A stretch of DNA of 64,000 nt from Paenibacillus sp. JCM 10914 (GTDB taxonomy: Bacteria; Bacillota; Bacilli; Paenibacillales; Paenibacillaceae): positions 186,001 through 250,000 of the forward strand of contig NZ_BAZR01000005.1 in NCBI RefSeq assembly GCF_001315105.1. Direction: 5' to 3'. The stretch's first letter is position 1, and every line of letters starts with the position of its first letter. The notes under the pieces are model-generated. The model saw only the letters and a list, made by a program, of their open reading frames with translations, was not told the DNA's origin and searched no databases. The translations under genes and the position numbers were made by a program. Below, one piece after another: positions 18,775 through 27,694 of this stretch.

Positions 18775-20097
18775 ATGAAGCGCAGCTTGATCAATTCGCC
18801 GTATACATTCTCACTCGGGATGTTTGCCATGATGGTGCCCAGTCAGGCGTTCAGTTCCTTTTACATCTTTTTTTACGTGGATACATTAGGTCTTGGGATC
18901 GGATTGGCTTCGCTGGCACGTACGATATTTCTGATCTGGGATGCAGTTAACAACCCGTTGATGGGCTTTTGGTCAGATCGAACGAAGACCAGATTCGGGC
19001 GTCGCAGGCCGTGGGTATTCGGTGCCATTCCGTTGTTCATGTTAACCTTCGTCCTCGTATTCTCGCCGCCGGCCGGACTATCGCAGAACGGGCTGTTTAT
19101 GTGGTTTGTGATCGCACTGATCTTGTATGAAGCGGTAGCAACGGTACTATGGGTGAACTATGGAGCACTGTTCCCGGAGCTGTTCCGGGGAGATCGGCTG
19201 CGTGCGAAAGCTTCGGCCATCCAGCAGGGATACCAAGTGGTTGCGCTTCTGATCGGAACAGCATTGACGCCTATAATCTATGATGCGCTCGGCTTTTCGA
19301 ATATGTCGATCATTTATGCAGTGCTCTTCGGGGTGTTCATGTTTCTCTGCATGCTTCATGTGCAGGAGCAAGAGGAGAATTCGGCAGGGAACCAGCTCGG
19401 ACTGGTGGAAGCGTTCCGGCACACACTCAGCAATAAGAAATTTTGGGTGTTTAATATCTCGAATTCCTTTGCCCAGACCGTGAACGGCCTTATTAGCTCA
19501 ACCATTCCCTTTTATGCCAAGTACGTGCTGAAGATTCCGGGTGATCAGGTATCCATTCTGCTCGCCTCCGTCTTCGTATCGGTTATCCCGCTCGTGTTCG
19601 TATGGTACTGGATGATTCGCCGCATGGACGGAGTCAAGGCATGGCGATTGTCACTGGCTGTATACGCTGTTTCGGTTATCCCGCTCTGGTTCGGCTTTAA
19701 TCTGATCAGCGGTATTCTGGCGGGAATCGGGGTAGGGTTCGGATTGGCAGGATTCTTGGTAACACCGGCGATTGTAGGCGGCCGAATCATCGATGAAGAT
19801 GCCCAGCGGACCGGTCAGCGTAGGGAAGGGATCTACACAGCCGTTAGCGGTTTTATAACCCGTTCGAGTGGACTGATCTCCGCCGTGGCGTTTCTGATCG
19901 TTAGTCTCGTATTTGGATATGAGAGCGGGGATAATCCCGGGAGCGACCCGGAAGCAACCTTCCGGTATTTAATCAGCGTTATTCCGTTTGGTCTCTTGCT
20001 GCTCTCGTTCCTGTTATCTTTTCTGACGAGGATCGAATTCTCAACAACGACTGGAGGTAAGCATGACCATGACGCGACGATTGATCATCAATTGTGA
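18775..20097 (+). CDS. MFS sugar:cation symporter (GPH/MFS_2 family)
   Basis: A 440-residue, 12-helix protein. The MelB/GPH signature region is present: IWDAVNNPLMGFWSDRTKTR, followed by FGRRRPWVFGAIPLF. Family members carry disaccharides, uronides or related glycosides together with Na+ or H+. The ATG follows GGAGGGAAG. Its last 35 bases overlap the start of a YdjC/ChbG-type deacetylase, so the cargo is plausibly an acetylated oligosaccharide such as diacetylchitobiose, but no residue proves this. Confidence 0.82.
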   Translation: MKRSLINSPYTFSLGMFAMMVPSQAFSSFYIFFYVDTLGLGIGLASLARTIFLIWDAVNNPLMGFWSDRTKTRFGRRRPWVFGAIPLFMLTFVLVFSPPAGLSQNGLFMWFVIALILYEAVATVLWVNYGALFPELFRGDRLRAKASAIQQGYQVVALLIGTALTPIIYDALGFSNMSIIYAVLFGVFMFLCMLHVQEQEENSAGNQLGLVEAFRHTLSNKKFWVFNISNSFAQTVNGLISSTIPFYAKYVLKIPGDQVSILLASVFVSVIPLVFVWYWMIRRMDGVKAWRLSLAVYAVSVIPLWFGFNLISGILAGIGVGFGLAGFLVTPAIVGGRIIDEDAQRTGQRREGIYTAVSGFITRSSGLISAVAFLIVSLVFGYESGDNPGSDPEATFRYLISVIPFGLLLLSFLLSFLTRIEFSTTTGGKHDHDATIDHQL

Positions 20098-20986
20098 CGA
20101 TTTCGGACAAAGCCAGGCAATGAATCAGGCGATCATGCATCTGCTGGATGAGAACAAAGCTTCTTCGGCGACGATTATGACCGTGGCCCCGGGTTTTGAA
20201 GAAGCAGCCGCCTGGGCAGCGCGCCGGAAGCAGCGAAATATTGGACTGCACCTGACGCTGACCAGCGAGTTCGAAGCTTTGCGCTGGAGCAGCCTGACCG
20301 GTCATTCCTCGCTGCACGATGATAGCGATCACCAATATCAGACGGTGAAGGCGTTTGAGGAGGGGGCAGAGACGGGCGCGGTGCTAAAGGAGCTTGAGGC
20401 ACAGTACCAACGTGCACGGCAAGCGGGCATCCAGATCAGCCATATCGATAACCACATGGGGAGTTTGTATGGCATGGAAACCGGAAGAAGCCTGATCCCG
20501 CAAATGTTATGGAAGACCGCGCGCTGGGGACTGCCTGCACGGCTATTCCGCTATATCTATCCTGGCGATCCATTACTAAGTTCGTTGCAGAACCTTGAGC
20601 GCCCTGTAGCTCTGGCATCTGGTCTAGCGGATACATTCGGCGTGGCCATTCCGGATTACTTGCTCTCGCATCCCTTTCCGTTAGTGGAGGGAGAGACCTA
20701 CGATAGTTTCAAGAAGTCGATTATTGCGAAGTTGTATGTGCTGCCTGAAGGGGTGAGCGAAACCTACGTTCATCCAGGTGCTGAAGACGCGTGGATGCGG
20801 GCCCATATTCCGAATTGGGAGAAGCGCGTATGGGAGTATCGCCTGCTGCTTGATGAGGACTTTGCTTACGGTTTGCGGGACGCCGACGTTATCCTGACGG
20901 ATTACCGATATGTCGAGGAGCATTGCAAGCGGCCGCGGTTGCAATCGGCGATCAAGCTCATGAAAGTTATAGCGGCTAAGCCATGA
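20063..20986 (+). CDS. YdjC/ChbG/HpnK-family carbohydrate deacetylase
   Basis: A 307-residue cytoplasmic protein. It starts with the family motif LIINCDDFGQSQAMNQAI (metal-binding Asp pair), continues with ATIMTVAPGFEEAA, the His in GLHLTLTSEF and the metal motif HIDNHMGSLYG, and has a late His in YVHPGAEDAWM. ChbG removes an acetyl group from chitooligosaccharides; HpnK acts on hopanoid glycosides. The gene overlaps the upstream GPH symporter by 35 bases, so its likely substrate is what that carrier brings in. GGAGG lies five bases before the ATG. Confidence 0.85.
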   Translation: MTMTRRLIINCDDFGQSQAMNQAIMHLLDENKASSATIMTVAPGFEEAAAWAARRKQRNIGLHLTLTSEFEALRWSSLTGHSSLHDDSDHQYQTVKAFEEGAETGAVLKELEAQYQRARQAGIQISHIDNHMGSLYGMETGRSLIPQMLWKTARWGLPARLFRYIYPGDPLLSSLQNLERPVALASGLADTFGVAIPDYLLSHPFPLVEGETYDSFKKSIIAKLYVLPEGVSETYVHPGAEDAWMRAHIPNWEKRVWEYRLLLDEDFAYGLRDADVILTDYRYVEEHCKRPRLQSAIKLMKVIAAKP

Positions 20987-20993
20987 TTAATCT

Positions 20994-21043
20994 AAATAGC
21001 GCAACAGACTGCGGCGGCACCGGCAGGGTCTGTTGCGCTATTT
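20994..21043. terminator. Bidirectional terminator after the deacetylase
   Basis: A 16-bp perfect stem AAATAGCGCAACAGAC / GTCTGTTGCGCTATTT with an 18-base loop, between convergent genes. Confidence 0.85.
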
Positions 21044-21084
21044 AAGTACATTGAGCTTGCTCCGCCATATGTTAACTTACAGTA

Positions 21085-21822
21085 TTACTCCCCAGATTCA
21101 GTTTCCAACTGAACGATCTGCTTCTTGTATTCGTCCAGAAGGTTCGCTAGCGCCTCTTTAATGGCGTCCGAATCTTTCGATTCAACCGCTTTGAACAGGT
21201 CCATTCTTGCATGAATGAACGAGCGGCTCTCATCGCTGATGGCTACAGCCGACAAGCTAACCTCCTTGCCCTCAAGCAGTTCGTATTGAACGCTGTCGGC
21301 ACTCGCTTTAACTGGCTGTACGGCCGTGAAGGCTCCGTCTTTCGCAGATGCCACGGCATCATTGATCTTGGCCACGCTGAAGAACGTGTCTCCCTTAATC
21401 GCCTTAACGCCATTCAGGTTCTTAGTTTCTTTCCAGTCCTTAAAGTCTTTGACATCTGCCGCTGAGATTTCAAGGGTTATGGATTCGGCAAACTCGCCTT
21501 CAGGCAGCGCTACCCCTGCAAGATCATGGATCCTGACCACCGGCTGGGTTTCCGCAAAATGTAACCCGTCCTCAGTTCCAGCCAACTCGTCATATTTCTT
21601 CAGCGCCTCTTTCCAATCCTTCACCGTATCCGGCGCGTATTTCTCGGCTAATTCGAGCGGACTTTGGAAATGGCCGATGGTTGTCGATATTGCCTGGACC
21701 CCCTCAATATTTAGGGACGGTGCAGTGCTCACCGCATCGTTGCCAGCAGCATGCACCGGAACGGCAGCCACGGAGAGCAGCGCAGCAGACAGCGCGAGTT
21801 TACCAAAAAGCTTGTGTTTCAT
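21085..21822 (-). CDS. Secreted protein of unknown function
   Basis: A 245-residue exported protein. ATG 21822 is chosen because it begins a clear signal peptide (MKHKLFGKLALSAALLSVAA, then VPVHAAGN with AxA cleavage) and follows AAGGAGTG; the longer frame to 22026 has no support. The mature part is rich in Ala, Lys, Asp and Glu and looks helical, with no domain that I recognise. It is transcribed away from a two-component system that starts 160 bases away, so it may be a target or accessory of that system. Confidence 0.7.
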   Translation of the reverse strand: MKHKLFGKLALSAALLSVAAVPVHAAGNDAVSTAPSLNIEGVQAISTTIGHFQSPLELAEKYAPDTVKDWKEALKKYDELAGTEDGLHFAETQPVVRIHDLAGVALPEGEFAESITLEISAADVKDFKDWKETKNLNGVKAIKGDTFFSVAKINDAVASAKDGAFTAVQPVKASADSVQYELLEGKEVSLSAVAISDESRSFIHARMDLFKAVESKDSDAIKEALANLLDEYKKQIVQLETESGE

Positions 21823-21981
21823 TGTACAACACTCCTTATCAGGTTTGGTTTGTCTTACAGTACCCAGTGTACGGGCCAGTATTGGCAGAACATTGGTGTA
21901 TTTGTGGAAAAACAATGGCATTCCCCCAATCGCTGTCCTGCGCTTGGTATACTTGGAGGAGATTAAGCATGGAGGTACAGG

Positions 21982-22692
21982 ATGAATCATAACTACCTCA
22001 TCGCCGTTGTGGACGATGATCAACATATTCGCAATCTAGTCGAAGCTTATCTTCGCAAGGAGGATTACCGCACCGTAGGACTCGAAACAGCGGAGGAAGC
22101 GTGGGAGATGTGGAGACAAAGCCCTCCGGATATGTGGGTGCTGGACATCATGCTGCCCGGCATGGATGGATTCGAATTATGCCGGCGAATCCGTGCGGAG
22201 GCCGAAGTCCCCATTATCATGATCTCGGCAAAGGATAGCGAAGTAGATAAGATACTGGGGCTTGAACTGGGCAGCGATGATTACATGGTCAAGCCCTTCA
22301 GTCCGCGCGAGTTGGTAGCCCGGGTTAAGCGGCAATTGAACCGCTGGTATAAATTCAACCGTGCGGAAGGAACAACCAGCGTGCTTGGCACTTCGATACC
22401 CTTATCCAATGGGAGACTTCAACTCTTGCTGGATGAAAGACGCGTGTTTTGGAATGGCGAGGAAGTGGACATGACGAATAAGGAGTTTGAAATGCTGAAA
22501 GTGTTCACCGAGAACCCGAATCGTGCGTTTACGCGCGATGAGTTATTGACCGCCGTGTGGGGTGATGACTATTTCGGGAGTGATCGGGCGGTAGACCATC
22601 TGATCAAGCGAATCCGCAAAAAAATGGAGCATTTGCCGGTAGAAGCGATCTGGGGACACGGCTATCGGATGCGAACCGATGGGGAGGAGTAA
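21982..22692 (+). CDS. Two-component response regulator, OmpR/PhoB family
   Basis: A 236-residue protein. The receiver domain has the acidic pair in VVDDDQHIRN, the phospho-acceptor Asp in WVLDIMLPGMDGFELC, and the conserved Thr/Ser-Lys equivalents in MISAKDSE and DYMVKPFSPREL. The C-terminal ~100 residues are the winged helix (FTRDELLTAVWGDDYFGSDR, AVDHLIKRIRKKME). The ATG follows GGAGGTACAGG. The kinase gene starts six bases after its stop, so they are translated together. The signal and targets are not evident. Confidence 0.9.
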   Translation: MNHNYLIAVVDDDQHIRNLVEAYLRKEDYRTVGLETAEEAWEMWRQSPPDMWVLDIMLPGMDGFELCRRIRAEAEVPIIMISAKDSEVDKILGLELGSDDYMVKPFSPRELVARVKRQLNRWYKFNRAEGTTSVLGTSIPLSNGRLQLLLDERRVFWNGEEVDMTNKEFEMLKVFTENPNRAFTRDELLTAVWGDDYFGSDRAVDHLIKRIRKKMEHLPVEAIWGHGYRMRTDGEE

Positions 22693-22698
22693 TTCGAT

Positions 22699-24075
22699 AT
22701 GAAGCTGCTGCATCAAATCAATCTTGCGTTTGCGTTGATGCTTATTATGGTGCTTTCGGTGACGGCGGTAGTTATTCATTTTGTACTGCTGGATCACTTC
22801 ATTGGCACGCAGAGGAAGGATATGCAGACCATGGGGGCTGAGCTTACCGCGAAATTAGAGTCGGCTGCCGCACAGAGCATTCCGTTTGAAATGACGCAGC
22901 TGCCTGTGAGCGGGGTCATAGCTACCCCCATGGCCGAAGTTGAGGCGATCATTCGCGACCCACAAGGCAACTTGGTTGCTTCAACGCCGATTAGCTCTAC
23001 GTCAGCGGTACAGTTCAATTCTGTTACAACGGCACAGCCGTTAAATATGAACCATTCGGAGGCAACAGGCGAGTTTCTGAGAAACGATATGTTTCTCACG
23101 GAGGTCAGCGTTGTTCCGCAGGGTACACTTACCCTCATCACGCCAATCGCCAAGATCAAAGCGATCGAGCAGGCGCTGCTCGGCCGGCTGCTGCTAATCT
23201 TCGGTGCTGGCGCCATGATGATGTTGATACTCAGCCTGTTCATTACCAAGAAATTCATAAAGCCGCTTATGCTGCTGCAGGAGGAACTGAAGAAGGCGAA
23301 GCAGCGGCAGTTCTCAAGCGTTCAGCGAGTTGCGGCAAGTGGAGAGCTTGGAAGCGTGGCCGATTCGGTCTATGAGATGGCAGGAGAGCTTGATCGCTAT
23401 AACCATGCGCAGAAGCAGTTTTTCCAGAACGCTTCCCATGAATTGAAATCTCCCTTGATGTCGATCTCCGGTTATGCGGAGGGGATTCGGGATGGGGTGT
23501 TTGAAGGGGACGACGTTCGCAAGGGGCTGGATATCATCATGAGCGAGAGCAGCAGAATGAAGAATATCGTCACCGAGATGACGCTGCTGGCGAAGCTGGA
23601 CAGTGAAGATGATATATTCAAAGCGACGGCGGTTAACCTGAAAGAGCTCGTGGAAGAAGCTATCGAAAGAATGAACCCTGTGCTCGTAAAAAAAGGTCTG
23701 TTCGTTCATCCAACCTATATGCAGCATGATGCCTTAATCGTTTATGCTGACCGTGACAAACTGCTGCAAGCTCTGCTGAACATCGTATCGAACGGGGCCA
23801 GACATGCCAGTAAGCATATTTACATCCAGGCCGGAATTGAACAGGGGCGCGTCGTATTGAACGTTGCCGATGACGGGGAAGGAATTGCCGAGGATTTGCT
23901 GCCGAATTTGTTTCATCGCTTCGTGAAGGGAAAGAATGGCGAGTCAGGGCTTGGGTTGGCGATTTCCAGAGCTATCGTAGAGCGATGCGGAGGTCTTATT
24001 ACAGCAGCCAATCGCGAAGAAGGAGGGGCCGTCATTTCACTGGGATTCCCTCCGTATCGAGGAAGGCTTATATAG
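22699..24075 (+). CDS. Sensor histidine kinase partner of the OmpR-type regulator
   Basis: A 458-residue membrane kinase. One helix near the start (LALMLIMVLSVTAVVIHFVL-type), an extracellular sensor of ~130 residues, a second helix around 155-180 (FGAGAMMMLILSLFI), a HAMP-like linker, the phospho-acceptor box FFQNASHELKSPLMSISGYA, and the ATP-binding domain with an N box (ALLNIVSNGARHAS), a G1 box (VADDGEGIAEDL) and a G2 box (GESGLGLAISRAIVE). It phosphorylates the regulator encoded just upstream. The sensor shows no known ligand fold. Confidence 0.9.
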   Translation: MKLLHQINLAFALMLIMVLSVTAVVIHFVLLDHFIGTQRKDMQTMGAELTAKLESAAAQSIPFEMTQLPVSGVIATPMAEVEAIIRDPQGNLVASTPISSTSAVQFNSVTTAQPLNMNHSEATGEFLRNDMFLTEVSVVPQGTLTLITPIAKIKAIEQALLGRLLLIFGAGAMMMLILSLFITKKFIKPLMLLQEELKKAKQRQFSSVQRVAASGELGSVADSVYEMAGELDRYNHAQKQFFQNASHELKSPLMSISGYAEGIRDGVFEGDDVRKGLDIIMSESSRMKNIVTEMTLLAKLDSEDDIFKATAVNLKELVEEAIERMNPVLVKKGLFVHPTYMQHDALIVYADRDKLLQALLNIVSNGARHASKHIYIQAGIEQGRVVLNVADDGEGIAEDLLPNLFHRFVKGKNGESGLGLAISRAIVERCGGLITAANREEGGAVISLGFPPYRGRLI

Positions 24076-24216
24076 ATAAGCTTTTTTCCTTACAAAAGAC
24101 GTAAGCTATTGCGAACAGAATAAAGGATTTCGACATTGCAGGCAGAATTTTGTATATATCCGGGCATGCTGGATGATAACAGGATGAGCATGGATATATA
24201 AAAAATTCAAAAGGCG

Positions 24217-25652
24217 ATGGTGATGTTGTCCATGGATATGCAGTATCGGGTAGAACGGGATTTTCTAGGGGAGAAGCAGCTTCCGGCAGCAGCTTATTAT
24301 GGCATTAATACCGTGAGGGCCGTGGAGAATTTTCCAATCAGCGGGGTGCCGATCCACCCGGAATTGATCTCTGCGTTGGGTGAAGTCAAGAAAGCGACAG
24401 CACTCGCGAACATGGAGCTGGGATGCTTCCCAAGAATATAGGGGTTGCCATTACGGAGGCGGCGGATGAGGTTATTACCGGGTTCCTCCGTTCGGAATTC
24501 ATTGTCGATTCCATTCAGGGCGGGGCAGGTACTTCGATTAACATGAATATGAATGAGGTCCTGGCTAATCGGGCTTTAGAAATTATGGGTAAGAAGAAGG
24601 CGGAATATTTCTATTGCAATCCTAACAATCATGTCAATATGTCGCAATCTACGAATGACGCCATTCCTACTGCTATTCGGATTGCCTCATTCCGATTGAC
24701 TCAGGATTTGCTGATCGTATTTCGCACCTTGGTGGACGGGATTCGGGAGAAAGCGAGAGCGTTTGATGATGTGATTAAGATGGGTCGCACCCATCTTCAG
24801 GATGCGGTGCCGATCCGGCTCGGTCAGGAATTCGGTGCTTATGCCAATGTGCTAAGCCGTGATATTAAACGGATCGAGCGTGCGGCCGAAGGATTGCTTA
24901 CCGTTAATATGGGCGCAACGGCGGTAGGAACGGGGCTGAATGCCACGCCGGAATATATGCAGAGCGTGGTGCAGCACTTGCACGAGCAGACAGGTTTTGC
25001 ACTCGTGCAAGCAGAGGACCTGGTAGATGCCACACAGAATACGGATGCATATATGGAATTGTCTGCTGCACTGAAGGTCTGCGCGGTGAACATTTCGAAG
25101 ATGTGCAATGATATTCGATTAATGGCATCCGGCCCAAGAGCGGGGTTGAATGAGCTGAATGTCCCTCCAAGACAGCCGGGTTCCTCGATTATGCCGGGTA
25201 AGGTTAATCCGGTTATGGCAGAGGTCATGAACCAGATCGCTTTCCAGGTGATCGGCAATGACCATACGATCAGCCTTGCTTGTGAGGCGGGACAGTTCGA
25301 GCTTAACGTCATGGTACCGGTAGCTGCCAACAATTTGATGCATTCCTTGAAGATCTTGAAGAACGGAATGGATGTATTCTATAAAAATCTGATGGTTGAT
25401 CTCACGGCAAATAAAGAACGCTGCAAACACTTCGTGGATACAAGCTTCGGAATTATTACGGCGCTTAACCCTCATCTGGGCTACGATGTAGCGTCCAGAC
25501 TGGTGAAGGAGGCGCAGAAGACGGGGCGAAGCATCCGCGAGATTATATTGGAACAAGGGCTGCTCACAGAAGAACAGATCTTGGTTATACTAGATCCATA
25601 TAACATGACTTCGCCGGGTATTGCGGGCGAGGAGTTCCTGTTGAATCAGTAG
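24217..25652 (+). CDS. aspA: Aspartate ammonia-lyase (one frameshift in this sequence)
   Basis: With one G added at about 24424 (GAGCTGGGATGC read as GAGCTGGGGATGC, restoring [20 protein letters not shown]), the frame gives 478 residues, the normal length. The fumarase/aspartase signature [20 protein letters not shown] is intact, as are [15 protein letters not shown] and [14 protein letters not shown]. The enzyme converts L-aspartate to fumarate and ammonia in the cytoplasm. The start is uncertain: ATG 24217, 24223, 24232 and 24238 are in frame; AAAAGGCGATG best serves the second or third. It has its own terminator and no operon partner; it follows the two-component genes by 140 bases. Confidence 0.9.
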
Positions 25653-25668
25653 CTTTTGCGTCGCAACC

Positions 25669-25702
25669 ACCGGTCAAGGTCCGAGCCTTGGCCGGTTTTT
25701 TT
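25669..25702 (+). terminator. Rho-independent terminator of aspA
   Basis: Stem ACCGGTCAAGG / CCTTGGCCGGT with a short loop, followed by seven T. Confidence 0.9.
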
Positions 25703-25772
25703 GATGGAAACAAGTAGACGAGGGCAGGGGGGTTGGCGGTGGCTTCATATGTACAAACTTAAATAGGTGTAT

Positions 25773-25800
25773 ATTGAGTTGAATTTGTGCTAAATTATTA
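25773..25800 (+). promoter_or_regulatory. Probable promoter of the Na/Pi cotransporter gene
   Basis: TTGAGT (25773) and TATTAT (25795) separated by 16 bases, about 55 bases before the start codon in an AT-rich stretch. No PhoP repeats as clear as those at the ugp operon were seen here. Confidence 0.45.
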
Positions 25801-25855
25801 TAGGTATTTTTAATGCTTGGACTACTAGATCAGCATCTAAAGGGAGGATTTATTC

Positions 25856-27478
25856 TTGGATTGGCAAGACATCCTATTTAAATTTGTAGGCGGTTTGGGG
25901 ATTTTCCTGTTCGGTATCAAGTATATGTCAGACGGATTGCAGAAATCGGCGGGAGATAGAATGCGAGGTCTGCTTGAGAAATACACCTCGAACCCACTGC
26001 TCGGTATTCTGGTCGGTATCGGCGTTACGATTCTTATACAGTCTTCAACGGGAACAACGGTGATGGCTATCGGCCTGGTTAATGCAGGGCTGATGAAGTT
26101 AAGGCAGGCGATTGGTGTCGTACTGGGAGCTAATATTGGCACGACGATGACCGCGTTCATTGTCGGGATCAAGATTGAAGAGTATGCACTGCCTGTTATT
26201 GCGCTCGGTGTCATCATGATGCTGTTTATAAGCAAGAAGAAATTTCAGTATGCAGGGCAGATTGTGTTCGGCTTCGGGATGCTCTTCCTCGGCCTGTCTA
26301 CGATGGGCGGCGGCGTGAAGCCGCTCAGGGAATTACCCGCCTTCATCGATATGATGACAACGTTATCCGAGTGGCCGATTCTTGGACTTGTCGTAGGTAC
26401 TGTCTTTACGATGATCGTCCAGAGCTCTACCGCTACGATCGGTATTCTTCAGACGATTGCCGACGAAGGAATGGTCGATCTGTACGGGGCATTGCCGATC
26501 TTGTTCGGTGACAACCTGGGTACGACCATCACGGCAATGATGGCTGCAATCGGAACATCTGTGGCTGCCAAGCGAACGGCATTGGTCCATGTGACGTTTA
26601 ATCTGGTAGGTGTAACGGTCTTCATGATCCTCTTAACCCCTGTTCATCATATTATTGAATGGTTGGGTCAAGGTGTGAATATCCGGATGCAGATTGCATA
26701 CGCTCATGGGTTCTTTAACGTTATCAACACGCTCTACTTCATTCCGCTTATTCCGGCATTGGCTTGGTTTGTTACAAAGGCAATTCCGGGCAAAATGCAA
26801 GAGATTGAGTTTAAGGCCATCTATCTGGATGAACGCCTGCTAGCTACGCCAGCGATGGCATTCGGACAAGCCAAGCACGAGATTGTCCGCATGGGTCAGT
26901 TCGCCAAGGAAGCTCTGACCGACGCTTCGGAATACTTCTACAATCGGGATACCAAGGTGTCATTGCTAGCTTTGCAGAAGGAACAGCTCGTGAATGAGCT
27001 GAATCGCAAGATTACCGATTACATGGTCAAGATTCAGCAGCAGAACGGGCTAGCGGCTAACGAATCAGAGAAGGCTTCCGGATGGTTCCAGACGATTAGC
27101 GATATTGAGCGCATCGGGGATCATGCGGAGAATGTCGTGGAACTGACGGAGTTCAGTATTAATAACAAGGTCGAGTTCTCCGAGGATGCTAAGAAGGAAC
27201 TGAAAGAGATGCTGACGATAGCCGATCAGGCGGTTGAGCGTGCGCTGTATGCCTTGGAGCATCATGACGTTGCGGCCGCCGAAGAGGTGCTTGTACTGGA
27301 GGGCCAGCTTGACGAGTTGGAAGTTCAATTCCGCAAGAGTCATATCCAGCGCCTGAATCAGAATCTATGTACAGGCAGCTCGGGCGCCGTGTATCTTGAT
27401 CTTCTGAGTAACCTTGAACGTGTTGGAGACCATAGTAAGAATATTGCTCAATTCGTCATGCACGAACAGGAAATTTAA
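25856..27478 (+). CDS. Na/Pi cotransporter family protein with PhoU-like domain
   Basis: A 540-residue membrane protein. Two inverted Na_Pi cotransport repeats are visible, each with the QSST motif: IGVTILIQSSTGTTVMAIGL (about residues 52-71) and VFTMIVQSSTATIGI (about 182-196), each followed by a GANIGTT or GDNLGTT loop. The C-terminal ~200 residues form PhoU-like three-helix bundles (DIERIGDHAENVVELTEF, NLERVGDHSKNIAQFV). It probably imports phosphate with sodium. The TTG start is well supported by GGGAGGATTTATTC. Together with the PhoP-controlled ugp operon it adds a second phosphate-related function to this window. Confidence 0.87.
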   Translation: MDWQDILFKFVGGLGIFLFGIKYMSDGLQKSAGDRMRGLLEKYTSNPLLGILVGIGVTILIQSSTGTTVMAIGLVNAGLMKLRQAIGVVLGANIGTTMTAFIVGIKIEEYALPVIALGVIMMLFISKKKFQYAGQIVFGFGMLFLGLSTMGGGVKPLRELPAFIDMMTTLSEWPILGLVVGTVFTMIVQSSTATIGILQTIADEGMVDLYGALPILFGDNLGTTITAMMAAIGTSVAAKRTALVHVTFNLVGVTVFMILLTPVHHIIEWLGQGVNIRMQIAYAHGFFNVINTLYFIPLIPALAWFVTKAIPGKMQEIEFKAIYLDERLLATPAMAFGQAKHEIVRMGQFAKEALTDASEYFYNRDTKVSLLALQKEQLVNELNRKITDYMVKIQQQNGLAANESEKASGWFQTISDIERIGDHAENVVELTEFSINNKVEFSEDAKKELKEMLTIADQAVERALYALEHHDVAAAEEVLVLEGQLDELEVQFRKSHIQRLNQNLCTGSSGAVYLDLLSNLERVGDHSKNIAQFVMHEQEI

Positions 27479-27489
27479 TAAACTTTCAT

Positions 27490-27547
27490 AGCAGCGCTGA
27501 TGATGTGGATTCCTTACGACAGGAACGACAATCAGCGCTGCTTTTTT
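27490..27547 (+). terminator. Rho-independent terminator after the Na/Pi cotransporter
   Basis: A 12-bp stem AGCAGCGCTGAT / ATCAGCGCTGCT around an inner TTCCT / AGGAA hairpin, followed by a T run. Confidence 0.85.
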
Positions 27548-27694
27548 ATCCTGCTGAACTAGGACCGGAAGCCTGTTCAGGACCCATGACACTTGCCAAA
27601 TTCTCGGTAGCGGGTATGATTTAAATATCCGTAACGACCCGTTATAGGTTGCCATGGGCTCTGCGCGGAAATGGGAACGACGGGAGTGAAGGTC

